From: Argentina anserina
Lineage: Eukaryota > Streptophyta > Magnoliopsida > Rosales > Rosaceae
Direction: 5' to 3'
NCBI RefSeq assembly: GCF_933775445.1
Contig: NC_065875.1
Coordinates: forward strand, 24,675,555 to 24,739,554
DNA: 64,000 nucleotides
In this document: one piece after another, positions 1 to 10,939 of the stretch
How the letters are laid out: each line of letters opens with the position of its first letter
Position numbering within the stretch: position 1 is the first letter of the stretch
The notes under the pieces: model-generated
Databases searched by the model: none
Seen by the model: only the letters and a program-made list of their open reading frames with translations
Told to the model about the DNA's origin: nothing
Made by a program: the position numbers and the translations under genes

Positions 1-341
1 AGACTACAAACTGCATGTATTTCTTACTAAAAGATTGCAAAGTCCGGTTGTTAAGGAACACTTGTTCAATCTCAGTGTGCTTGGCCCAGCTGAGATTGAG
101 GGGAGGTGATAACAATGGTCCAAGTGTTATGAAACTGGATTTACTTTTTGACTGTATTGGTTTATATGTGAGCTTAGTTGGCACTGTAATAGTAAATATG
201 AGTTATATTTTCAGCTACTATATATACTCTCTGATCTGTAATTTCGTTGATCTAAGTTCAATATATTTTGATGCAATATTCATAGAGATATTTTCCATTT
301 TCTCTCTAGCCTTCGTCTTCCTCAAGCTTCCTTCAATTCAG

Positions 342-1241
342 GTTAGCCATGGCAGTTATGTTATCAATGACAAGGTAGCCCGAGGTATTAGTTTCATCAA
401 GAGCGATGGCAGCTCAAACCAGGCTCGTGAAGCTTACCTCAACCAGCCAGACAAGTCAGGATCAGCAGGTGATGTGATACTTGCAGCAGGAGCTTTAGGC
501 AGCCCTCACATTTTGCTGTTAAGTGGCATTGGCCCTCAAGAACAACTAAACAAGTTCAAAATCCCGCTAGTATTTAAAGAGGGTCGGAGAAGGAATGCAA
601 GACAATCCTTGTTTATCAACCAACTCCAAGCCACAAAATCGAACACCGGACCCTCCAAAAGTTGTTGGTATAGCAGATAACTTCGATATCATAATCCAGA
701 CAGCGATATTACCAAATAGCTTCAATGCAACAATACAATTCGTCACTGCCAAAATTGCCTTCCCAGACTCGTACGGAAAGCTTGAGCTCAACATCACCAA
801 TCCCAGAGCAAACCCATCAGTCACATTCAACTACCTATCAAGCAAGAAAGACTTGCATCACCTATCAAGCAAGAAAGACTTGCATCAATGTGTGGAGCTA
901 GCCCAGCTGATTGATCCCGTAAGGTCTCTCCATCGATCGCTTACTTCCTAAATTCAACCGAACACCAAAACAGGACAATGCCTACCAGACACGAGCTCCG
1001 GAAACTCTGCAAGAACAATCTCAGAACCTTCTACCACTACCATGGGGGTTGGACAAAGGGATCCGTGGTCGACCATAACTACAGGGTCTACGGTGTAAAA
1101 AGCTTGAGAGTGATTGATGGTTCAACCTTCCTGGATTCACCAGGCACAAACCCGATGGCCACTCTGCTAATGCTCGGACGATACCAAGGGCTCAAAATAC
1201 TTCAAGAAAGAGCAGAAACCCAATGGCCACGCTGCTATTAG
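342..1241 (+). pseudogene. GMC oxidoreductase (HOTHEAD / mandelonitrile-lyase-like) 3' fragment, frameshifted
   Basis: This is the C-terminal half of a plant GMC-family FAD-dependent oxidoreductase. Visible motifs are SGSAGDVILAAGALGSP followed by LLLSGIGPQ (about 460-540), the substrate-binding part with LELNITNPRANPSVTFNY (about 783-833), and the catalytic-His region FYHYHGG with VIDGSTF and SPGTNPMATLLMLGRY (about 1028-1185). It begins at a plausible acceptor (TTCAG at 337-341). The N-terminal FAD-binding half is not in the window, so it is either left of the edge or deleted. The reading frame changes near 585, just before the conserved GMQDNP motif, and again between about 930 and 978. 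A 27-bp unit is tandemly duplicated in frame at 834-887. The real stop is at 1239-1241. It is best read as a decaying pseudogene. The family call is secure; the exact substrate class is not. Confidence 0.8.
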
Positions 1242-1499
1242 TTAACCAAGAAGTCAAAATTCCTCAAGAACATTATCAGCTTCGGCTTGTTTCACTTGCT
1301 ACTATATCATAAATAAAATCGCAACCCCCTATAAATTTCGAACACAAAGAAAGGCACACATAATATAAAGAATATACGATGTTCCATTGCTCGAAAAGAG
1401 AAATCAATCTTTTGACGCTGTACAAAACTAAACCCCCTATAAATTTTCATAAAAAAAAACTACCAAAAAATCAAATCTAAAAGCCTTTGGATTTTTGTT

Positions 1500-2183
1500 C
1501 TAACTCTGCATATGATCATCAGCAGCCGCTTCTTGGCTTGGAGTCGACTCATCACCGCCATCTTCATCGTCGTCGTCATCATCGTCTTGAGTTTGATCTG
1601 GTTCTTCTTCAGTTGTTGCCCTAATAAAGATACTAACAGAAATCCCATTCTCTTCGTTCTTCTCCGGCTCTTCTTCCTCGTCTGCCGGCATAGTATACCG
1701 GCAAACAGGACAGGTCCCGTGAGCCTGGAGCCACTTCTCAACACAGTTCCCATGGAACAAGTGATTGCAAGGCATCTGCTTGGCCTCTCCGCCGACGTCG
1801 AAAATGTCGAGGCAAATCGGACACTCCCGGCCGCTTTCCGCAACCGCCACCGTCGGCATGGCGGCGATGGAGGCCTTGGACGCCGGCGGGTGGCCTTCTT
1901 TAGCCAGCTGGCGCATCAGAGAACCGATTCCGGCGGAGCCGCTCTGGATCACCACCATGTTTTGGTTACCGCCGTCGAGGACGACGAGTCGGTCGACTCG
2001 GTTGGATCTGCGATCGGCGGAGGGAGGTTGCTGATCGGAGTCTGTGGCTGTTGTTGCGGTGGGGGGCGTTGATCCGGCGACGGCCAGGCCCATGATGAAG
2101 GGGATGATCGGGGGGAGGTCTCGGTCGCGGCTGAGGCGGTCGAAGAAGGCAGCGAATTGGGAGAGAGCGTCGTCGGAGGCCAT
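1500..2183 (-). CDS. MPSR1: RING-H2 E3 ubiquitin ligase, MPSR1-like
   Basis: This is a single-exon, 227-aa protein. It starts MASDDALSQFAAFFDRLSR, with a PFIMGL stretch near residue 27, then a linker with the motif GHPPASKASIAAMP just before the RING. The RING-H2 finger (about residues 120-162) shows CPIC, CNHLFH, CVEKWL and CPVCR, so all eight zinc ligands are present. The tail is acidic (Asp/Glu-rich, about 165-220). RING-H2 proteins pass ubiquitin from an E2 to substrates. The PASK-x-SI-x-AMP linker and RING spacing match Arabidopsis MPSR1 (At1g26800), a cytosolic ligase for misfolded proteins. Finding GALT1 next door, as in Arabidopsis (At1g26810), supports orthology. It is convergent with the GMC fragment. 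The start codon at 2181-2183 is the first ATG and fits the family. Confidence 0.88.
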   Translation of the reverse strand: MASDDALSQFAAFFDRLSRDRDLPPIIPFIMGLAVAGSTPPTATTATDSDQQPPSADRRSNRVDRLVVLDGGNQNMVVIQSGSAGIGSLMRQLAKEGHPPASKASIAAMPTVAVAESGRECPICLDIFDVGGEAKQMPCNHLFHGNCVEKWLQAHGTCPVCRYTMPADEEEEPEKNEENGISVSIFIRATTEEEPDQTQDDDDDDDEDGGDESTPSQEAAADDHMQS

Positions 2184-2909
2184 GGAACCCTAGGTTTGAT
2201 CTCAAGAGGAAAACCCTAATTTTGATTTGGAGAGAAAGAATAGAGAGGGTGGCGGTGATTCGGATTTGGGGTTTATAAAGGGGAGAGAGGGGCGCCCGCA
2301 AAGAATGAGAAGGAACGTTGTGGAAGGATCTGGAATGAAATTAATTTGGGGGAAAGAAAAATCTGGAATTTTATTTCGTGCGTTTGTGCTGGTAGTTGGA
2401 GGAGAGGACAGCTAGAAATCTGGATTAGGCGCTCTGGATATCTTCTAGTTCTAGCAATAACCCAGTCCCACCTGAACCACGTCATCTTCTGTAATGAAAA
2501 ATTAAAAATGTGGGACTAAAAATGTTTTAATCCGACGCTATACTTCGTGTATACTGTAATGTTAAGAACCGTCATTCTCTCTTTACTTGTTATTCGAAAT
2601 CGCCACCAATCTCAAGATTAACTCTCATTCGTGTATTTATTAAGATGAAAGAATATGTATCGGGAATAATTCCACCTTGATTATAATGTCGGAATGAAAA
2701 ATTGATTCACCCGTAACCTAAGATTCAATCTCATTGACATTCCTTGATAATATTGTGAAACTCACACAGAACTAATTCTCCAATTTATTAGTTTACATTC
2801 ATTATAAGAGAGGTGAGAATCATTTCGTATGGTTTCCTTCCGTTTTTAGATTAGTAAGCATTCTCTTCGGGCTAGTAAGTTTGGAGCTGGGTGACCCAAA
2901 GTTAGCCCA
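2184..2909. other. Promoter side of the RING gene; no other gene seen
   Basis: This is AT-rich intergenic DNA upstream of the minus-strand RING gene. The GA/CT-rich stretch at 2200-2340 probably holds its 5' UTR and core promoter. No conserved protein is seen in any frame. Confidence 0.5.
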
Positions 2910-2918
2910 ATTCCGTAT
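2910..2918. repeat. 9-bp target-site duplication, left copy (MULE-1)
   Basis: ATTCCGTAT lies directly outside the left terminus of the hairpin element. The identical word lies at 3988-3996. A 9-bp duplication is the hallmark of Mutator-superfamily insertion. Confidence 0.9.
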
Positions 2919-3987
2919 GAGTTTTTTTCACCAACAGTCCCTCAATTCTGGTGTACCTACCAATGTGATACCTCAACTCTTAATCGTACCAATGTGATAC
3001 CCAGACTCTAGTATTGCTATCATTGAAGTACTTCCGTTAGTTTTTTAAAACTTTTCCGTTATCTTGGTGACGTGGCAGGTACGTGAGGCCCACAAAGAGG
3101 GTTAAAAGACAAAATTAACCTCATCTGAGAGGAGCAATGTTTTTCCCGCCATTTACCTTGAGAAAGACACCCAACAATTCCAATTTTGGCGCCAATTTTC
3201 CCTCTCTACTCCTTAATTTGTGTCTAATATCTAAACTAAAGAACTACCGCCAACCAGTCGACCACAATCTGATAAAACCTAGATCAATCTCATTTTCTAT
3301 TTTTACCCTAGCACTTGTTAAACTAACAGAATAAATATATAAATTTATATGGAACATCTCATTTCCACAATCTCATAAGAATATAAAAACACATAACTTA
3401 ACGAAATTCAAATACATGTTTAAGTACCATTAGTTGCCACCTTTTATGTTGATCTGCCATGATTTTTGCTTGTAAGAACTAATGGTACATGTAGTTGAAT
3501 TTCGTTAAGTTATGTGTTTCTATATTCTTATGAGATTGTGGAAATGAGATGTTCCATATAAATTTATATATTTATTCTGTTAGTTTAACAAGTGCTAGGG
3601 TAAAAATAGAAAATGAGATTGATCTAGGTTTTATCAGATTGTGGTCGACTGGTTGGCGGTAGTTCTTTAGTTTAGATATTAGACACAAATTAAGGAGTAA
3701 GGAGTGAAAATTGGCGCCAAAATTGGAATTGTTGGGTGTCTTTCTCAAGGTAAAGGGCGGGAAAAACATTGCTCCTCTCAGATGAGGTTAATTTTGTCTT
3801 TTAACCCTCTTTGTGGGCCTCACGTACCTGCCACGTCACCAAGATAATGGAAAAGTTTAAAAAAACTAACGGAAGTACTTCAATGATAGCAATACTAGAG
3901 TCTGGGTATCACATTTGTACGATTAAGAGTTGAGGTATCACATTGGTAGATACACCAGAATTGAGGGACTGTTGGTGAAAAAAACTC
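2919..3987. mobile_element. Mutator-like long-TIR element (MULE-1), 1069 bp near-perfect hairpin
   Basis: Both ends read GAGTTTTTTTCACCAACAG inward. The left arm (2919 to about 3435) is the reverse complement of the right arm (about 3471-3987) with only a handful of mismatches over roughly 515 bp. A loop of about 35-40 bp remains. The 9-bp TSD is perfect. No transposase is encoded. The two 65-codon open frames at 3137-3334 (+) and 3572-3769 (-) are mirror images of each other, produced by the inverted repeat. This is a non-autonomous Mutator-like (long-TIR or foldback) element. The near identity of the arms suggests a recent insertion or arm homogenisation. If transcribed, the arms would fold into long double-stranded RNA. 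Confidence 0.9.
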
Positions 3988-3996
3988 ATTCCGTAT
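3988..3996. repeat. 9-bp target-site duplication, right copy (MULE-1)
   Basis: ATTCCGTAT is identical to 2910-2918. Confidence 0.9.
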
Positions 3997-4352
3997 CTTG
4001 TGCTCAAGGGACTCTAGTGTATAAGTAGATAAAAGTATCAAATGATTGTAAAATCTAGTATATCCAATGATTTTGTGTAGTTAATATGGTATATGCAGTA
4101 AATTGTTCTCGAGGAAATCTTAGCGAGACAAATTCGTGTCCCTCTCCGTGACCTCTTTTCAGTTCGGAGACACTGGTGTAATTTTAATGCGTCATCATTC
4201 GCGCCATAAAGACTGTATAGACTGCCCATAAAGTGTTCGACCGAATGCCTCAATGAACGTGCTCTGCGTTTATTTGCAAATTTCCGGCAGTGTGTTTTTG
4301 ATGATAGCCATTTCGGAGGGTGAGGTGCTTCTGTAAATCGTTTCCATATAGT

Positions 4353-5241
4353 ATGGCTTTAGTGAATGTTGCTGCTCTCCAGTTCACAGCTTCTGCTCTT
4401 TTCGGGAGTCGTTCTGCAACTTCCAACCTTCCAGTCTTGCATACTAGAAGAAGTAAGTGAATTTCGACATCCGCTTGTTTTTAGTTTCCCTTCAAACTTG
4501 CTCACTGGGTATGTACCCGTACGTTAGTAGTCGTGGAAAATTTGCATTGTGAAGTTTAGCGCGTTAATTCTCGACTTTACTGTGTAGATTTCTCCACGAA
4601 GCCGGTAGTAATGAGAGCGAGGCAGCCTGCCAGAACTGAAAGCGCGAAAACTCGAAACAAAAGAATGCAGAAGAAGGTAGTTTCACCCCACTTTAAGTGC
4701 TTATCTGATTGAAAACTTTCTGCGTGATGCTTTGTGTGTGCTTCAGTAATGCATATTTGTAATTTTGTTCATTTTGTAAATCGTTTCAATGCATTTTGAT
4801 CCCTCCGGAGTCATTGATGTCTACTTGTTGATCAGTACAACGGCACGGCTAAGAAGCCGAGGCTTTCAGTATTCTGTTCCGACAAACAGTTGTATGCAAT
4901 GCTGGTAGATGACCGGAACAAGAAGTGTTTGTTTTATGGAAGCACTCTGCAGAAATCTATACGTCAGGATCCCCATTGTAGTACCTCTGTGAGTTCTCTA
5001 AGCTTGTGCAAGTTCTTTAATCCTTCTCCGGGAGGGTTCTGTGTTCTTCTGCAACTTGAGCCTGTTCAGTTCTGCCATCTTGTAGGAAACTGCTAAACGT
5101 GTTGGCGAGGAGTTAATCAAGGCCTGCAATGATCTCAACATAGCTGAAATATCATCTTATGATCGCAACGGCTTGGCTACTGGGGAAAGAATTCAAGCAT
5201 TTGAGATTGCAATTTCAGAATATGGCTTCTTGTCAAGATAA
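4353..5241 (+). CDS. uL18 (ribosomal L18p/L5e)-domain protein, probably organellar
   Basis: Four exons join in frame: 4353-4452, 4588-4676, 4836-4988 and 5086-5241, giving 165 aa. Donors are GTAAGT, GTAGTT, GTGAGT; all acceptors end in AG. Residues 1-60 are basic and Ser/Thr/Ala-rich, like a plastid or mitochondrial transit peptide. The uL18 core starts near residue 64 with PRLSVFCSDKQLYAML and ends with ERIQAFEIAISEYGFLSR. Bacterial-type uL18 binds 5S rRNA. This protein lacks the usual C-terminal motif of canonical chloroplast RPL18 and more resembles the uncharacterised Arabidopsis L18p/L5e family protein (At1g14205, from memory). It may therefore be a divergent relative, not the main ribosomal subunit. 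The start is the first ATG in frame with exon 2. Confidence 0.8.
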
Positions 5242-5739
5242 CTTGCAGTGGACAGAAAACTCTTGTTGATATTACTTGGAATCTAGTAGTTTTATGGCAA
5301 TATAATGTATGCTCTGTTCACATACCCTATGAGCTCTACAAATTCCTTGTTAACTTCATTTCTATATATTGATGAGCAAAGAGGCTGAGTTTAGAATATG
5401 AAGTAAACCACCTGTTACAACTTACAACCAGACTAAGGGATTCTACTCATTCTAGGAATAACCTAATATAGGTGCGGATTATGCTAGCTGATTCTATACA
5501 CTCAGAACTCTGACGCTCATACTAAGTTGAATGCTTACCCTAAGGCATCACTATATAGTGTTACTATACAAAAATCGATCGGCCAGTTGCTAACCATAGC
5601 TCCTCTTAGGTTAGTGTAATCTTCTCGTCTTCCCTCAATCTTGCTCAACTACTCTCTACAAAAAGATGGGGTGACCAAGATTTTTCTCTTCAACTTGGAT
5701 GAAGCTTTAGAAAACCAATCAAATGTCTGATAATCTTTT
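5242..5739. other. Convergent intergenic region, uL18 gene and GALT1
   Basis: This holds the 3' ends of the two convergent genes. No additional coding or RNA gene is recognised. Confidence 0.5.
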
Positions 5740-8700
5740 CTATATCTCACCCCCACAGCATTTAGCAACTTGTCCTTCTTTAATTTTCTGCCAGAGACAA
5801 AGCATCTCCCTTGGACCTTGGTAATGTGCAACAATGTAACCATCTTTGCAACCCTCGTTGTAGACTTTATCTTCCTTCTCATACCTTACTTTTAAACCAT
5901 CCTTTTTCATTTCTGCAACCCAGATGCCCATGGCCACATCTTCTAGCTTAAACATCTGATACAGCAAGCATTGTATCATTTCAGATATAAGAACTTAGCA
6001 ATAGACTAGACAGTGAGTTTTAGTAGCTGTAGATTGTTCTTTACCTTTAAACTTCGTTTTTTGTACCGCTGGGAAACTGCCTTCGCAATGTCACTTGACA
6101 CAACATAGCCAGGACCATGTGCCCAAGGTGGGTAATTTTCTTCTCGCCATTCCTTCATTATACAGACCTAAGAGTCAATAAACCAGTCTAGATATATTGT
6201 ACTCGGATCTCTAATTCAGGAATCCTGTTGTGGCATGAGCTTATGTGCTACCTATTTCTTTAGTTACATATTCCAGGTGCATAGAAGAAATTCTACCACC
6301 ATCCCAATAGATTTAACCTAGTTGGAACAGTTCAGAGGTTTCGAAATTATAGATTGCAATTCTGAGAAAGATCAAGCATAGAAAATTACCTCAGGACTGA
6401 TGTACCACTTGCCTGCTGGATTTCGATCAGGTCGGGAATCTGAGTCAATGAGTCCATAAAGCAAGCCACTAGTCACCTTGATCCTATTTAAGGAAGCTAG
6501 CACTTCATCCACACGGACAAATGCGTCATCATCAGTCTTCATGACAAACTTTGCCGAAACAACCTCTGTCTGTTGAAGAGATGTAACAATGAGACAAAGG
6601 ACGGGTTACAGGTATGCTCATATTCAAGGGAAAGTTAGGAGCTTACCCCATAGATACAGGTGGCCAAAGTTTTCCATGTGATGAGGCCATAGTAATCAAC
6701 GAAAGGCATCAATTGAATGTCCCCATAGGTCTGCGCCTCATTCCAGAGTTCCTCATTCACTATCTGGTTTTTATGCTGCAACATATTACAAATATAAAAA
6801 TTAGTTTGCAACACATGATAATTAAGCATCTGAACCCGTCAATAATAGGATTTCCCATTAGAAGACCAAATAATCTTGTATTCTAAAAGACTGACATCCC
6901 CTATTAATAATCTACATCACCACTTCATCCAATGTTGCAATAACATACGACAGAAAATTACAAGTGAGCTCACCAGGCCAACAAAAAAGCGCACCGAAGC
7001 TGCCCCTGATTTTACTGGGGCATACTGCATCCATGTTCTTCGAACAGCCATCCTTCGTTTAAAATTGTTTGCGGTAGAGAAAACACCAACGAAGAGATCC
7101 AATTGTTTGTGTAGAGAGAGTGGAGCGGATTTTAGTTCTTCTAGATTGACAATATGCTCTGAATCCTCTGACGTTGGTAAACCACTGGCTAGGATAGAAA
7201 TTAATTGCAAGTCACCAGATATCCTTACTTCGCTAACAAGCCATGACTCCAAAGTCTGGACATAAAACCAGGAAAGAAGAAAATAAATTCAATGACACTT
7301 ATGTCAATCCTCGAAATGCCAAAAGATAAAAGAACAAAGATAAAATAATTTACTTCGCGGATGGCAAAGGATGTTATATGCTTCCCATCAACTGTCATTT
7401 GAATTCCTTCTGAGCCAACTCTAAGTGTAGCGACAAATGGATAGCCTTGCTTAAAAGGAAAGTATTTTCTGGGCTTTGATCCATCTTGTACTGAAAACTG
7501 TCTTGAGACATTGGAACGTATTTTCTGCTCTCCAATCTTTCCAACTATCTTGTTGCAGTTGTCCAACTCATCCACTAGCATCATTTATTTAAACAGAGAA
7601 AAACAGTAAGTACCAATGAATGCTTGTACGAATAAATAGATACATGGACATGACATTCACAGTAAAACCGTCCAGTTTTGACTCTTTAGTAAACATTACA
7701 AATTTAATGTACCATGCTATGGCCTATATTGAAGTAAACACAGGCAGCTTTCACCAGCAAGTATGCCACATACTCTAATGCAGGCTATAAAATTTCTAAA
7801 TAGATACAAGTTCACCGTGTTTCTCAAATTATGCACAAACATCAAAGCATCTGAGCCGGGCTATGCTGATTAATTGGTTATGCAACTCTTGACACGCTTT
7901 TTCTCAACTTTCTTAAGCATAACAAATTACTAACTTCTATTTAGGAAGGTTGAACCTCATATGTTCCACTTATGGAGACAATGTTTTTCTCCTATGGAAT
8001 AACCACCAAGATGCGAAGAAATAAAAAATTTAAGAAGGCCACACTTGACAATCCAAACACAGAAGGAAGTCCAGATATGATATCAACAGCATACTGTAGT
8101 TTCCAGTCATTAGCCACGAATAAAACAGATAATACTGTCATTATGTACTACTCAACAACTAGAAAATGAGAACTTAGGAATGTATTGTACCTTTCTTGTT
8201 CTTTTCGGGAGTGGGAGACGGGCAACGCTCTTCGTCACCCCAATCATGAGCAATAGTCCAGCTATTTTGGACAATTACAGGGTCCTCAGTCAGCTTATCA
8301 CCGTTCAGCCTAATATTGTAATGCAATATAATGGGTGGTTCAGGTTCTCCTGGAAGGGGCTCCCCTGTCAAATCGATCCGGAAGTTGCCAAGAATTCCAT
8401 TTGGGATACCAATAATCGTAATCGATGAACCTTGGGTGAGGCCACAAGGAACACGCAACTTGTAACCACCATTCTCAATTTCTGTCACATTCATCTTACT
8501 AAGAAAATGAGGACACTGCTTTGTTCTCCCTGCTGAACTTTCATTAGTATGACCAAGTCGTTGCTCTTGAACTGAATCCATAAGGCTATTCCACGCACCT
8601 CCAGCTTCCTTTATAGCATCAACAGCATTAGGCAAACCCTGACCTTGATTAATTAGGTCCTTCAATAGTTTCCATGTGTTCAAAGTTTGCTGCTCTTCAT

Positions 8701-8968
8701 TGGAAAGATTCCTATGAACAAAGAGACTAGAGACTATTTTCTCAGTAGCTACCACTTGAGAAACATTCTCTGGGTTCTGAACTGCAGGTGGAGCAGTATT
8801 CAACCATTCAAGAGGATTAGTACCAACTGGATTAGTAGAATTGGAGTACAATGCAATGAATGCATTGGTCAAGTAACTATCACCAATGGGATAGCTCGTG
8901 ATGGCATATCTGAGGACTAGCAGCATAATTAAAGATGCAGCCACAACACCACCATAGGATTTCTTCAT
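5740..8968 (-). CDS. GALT1: Beta-1,3-galactosyltransferase GALT1 (galectin + GT31 domains)
   Basis: Seven exons on the minus strand: 8968-8191, 7574-7354, 7255-6974, 6775-6647, 6569-6390, 6152-6045 and 5955-5740. Phases are consistent and give 637 aa. The protein is a type II Golgi membrane protein, with a short basic N-terminus (MKKSYGG), a membrane anchor at about residues 8-26 and a lumenal stem. A galectin-like domain follows (about 170-370; [48 protein letters not shown]). The GT31 catalytic domain (about 400-637) has [12 protein letters not shown], the metal-binding KTDDDAFVR and EDVAMG. Sequence and length closely match Arabidopsis GALT1 (At1g26810), which adds beta-1,3-galactose in Lewis-a epitopes on N-glycans. 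An in-frame ATG 19 codons upstream (9025) exists. I prefer 8968 because the family begins with MK-x-x-YGG. A minus-strand donor near 9970 suggests a 5'-UTR intron. Confidence 0.93.
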
Positions 8969-10939
8969 TCTGGTAATCTCAAAGTTACAGGAGAGCTTGT
9001 GAGTCGGAATCTCCAACTTATTCATTGGAATGAAGCCCAGCTACCATGTGTGTGAATTACTAGAAGCCAATGTGAGAATGAATCCACAAATTAGATATAA
9101 TGGATCTTCAGCAAGAAAGAATCATATATGTTTTGTCTGCACTTCCTTTCCGATCTGCTATTCCATTGAAACCAACAACTGTGAGTTACCAATATATTTG
9201 CAGCCAGACGGTTTAATTCTCCAGTGAACTTGAATCCAATAGACACACTGAAGTGGTTATTCTTCAGGCATCCGAGACGAAACTACCAGGCTGAAACTGA
9301 AACCAAATCAATTAGGCTACAAGAAGTCTTATGAATCTGTTTAAAAAATGACAATCAAAGTGCTTTCTATTTCTGGGAATTGATCATGAAGCCAAAAGCT
9401 TCTGCTGATGTTGTCTTATGGCATCAATCCTATATACACCTTTCTCCTCTGCTATTAATTTCGGCTGCAGCATCACGGAATTGACCTAAACTATATGCAT
9501 TATTCATCTAGACTTTTCAACCCAAATATCCACCAAACTACTAAATTCCTAGCTTGGACCTTCCAGACTGCCAAACCTCCTATACCAATTGGTCAAATCC
9601 TTCTTTGAATTATTCCATCAGGACCAGATCAGTAATTTCTACTCCAATTAACTATAGTTTAAGGAAGACTAATTAGATGGCCAAACCGGTCCATCCTCAG
9701 CTCCTCACCTCTAAATATCAATGTAAAATCTCGAACTCTATACTTTAAACATATTAGTAATTTCATGGTTCATTTAGTACAAAATACTAGTTCTGACTGA
9801 TTCAAAGCATAAAATCACCGGAAATTTCACACGGCACTACAAAACTGTTCCGGACCGCCATTGACGCCGGCGAGAGAAAGCTCGAAATCAGAAAATTCAA
9901 GCAGAAAATGCAAAAATGAACATCGAAATTGAAAATCAACTAAGTCTGGAAGTTCATAGAAGCAGTTACCTTCTCGTCGTTTCGGCACCGGAAACAGTAG
10001 AAAGAAGCTGAGCTTGATTCCGGTAACTTATCGAACTTTCTCGGCGAGCAAATAGTGGCGGAGCGAAAACCGAGATGCGCGAAGTAACTGTACAGATCGG
10101 AGAGGCAGTAAAAAAACAGTGAGGGGAAATTAAAGAGGGGAGAGAGCTATAAAAACTGATCGATGGATATGACAAAAAGGACACCGCTCTTCTTACCGAG
10201 TTGGACTGTTAGTTTGAAGAGTTAGTAGTGAGGCAGCTCCGGCAGAGGAAGGCCGGAAATCGGAGAGAAGCCGGAATGCGGAGGGAGCGTTTGAAGCTCC
10301 GCGTTAACGGTGGGAAAACCATAAAAGAAACTGTTTTTGCTGTGCCATATGTGCGGAGACTTAATTTTTGGTCCTTTTTCAAGTCAATGTGAATTACCGC
10401 TTTTACTTTATTTTTATTAAAACTAAATAGCATTTATTTATATGAATTGGAAAAACAATTATTATAGTGAAAATGAAAGGAAACCAAGGGTTAAGAATTT
10501 TCTTTTTTGTTATTTCCTAATTGAATTCCCTTAATTTGGGGCTCTTTTTTATCAGCTTCAATCATTAGCAAAACTCTTAATTGCGTGTGGTAGTACACCG
10601 CTAACTTGTATATATACTTCTAATTGTCTTAGTTTTATAAAGTTTTTGATTATAAAGCGCCTGATGAGTGTGGAGTATAAGGTAGTTCTTTAGAGTTTAG
10701 ACAATGTGAGTAGTTACGTATATCACACTTGATTAAATTTTGTATGTCTAACCGCTTATTAGGTAAAAGTAAACACACGTAAGTTAGGAAAATACATATG
10801 TTTACTATAATTTTCTAATATGTAATTAAATCTCTATTATTATAAAGTCAGCATCCGAAATTTTTACCAAATTGTAAACTACCAATTTACATTTCTCTAA
10901 CTTTATACTCATACATAAACATAAGGATAATTATATAAA
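8969..10939. other. GALT1 5' UTR, 5'-UTR intron and promoter region
   Basis: Read on the minus strand, GAGAAG|GTAACTGC near 9970 is a good splice donor. That places a non-coding first exon at about 9972-10180, with an intron running to about 9035. The stretch 10180-10939 is AT-rich and shows no gene. Confidence 0.45.
10931..10939. repeat. 9-bp target-site duplication, left copy (MULE-2)
   Basis: TTATATAAA lies directly outside the left terminus and is repeated at 12186-12194. The word is AT-rich, so chance is less improbable than for the other elements, but the TIR boundary fixes its position. Confidence 0.8.

Noticed and set aside
3137..3769. Two 65-codon open frames, one on each strand, with almost identical products
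   Set aside because: They are mirror copies made by the inverted arms of MULE-1, have no known domain and no independent support as genes.
9966..10433. Minus-strand open frames of 72 and 74 codons upstream of GALT1
   Set aside because: They fall in the probable GALT1 5' UTR and promoter, and show no domain or conservation that I recognise.
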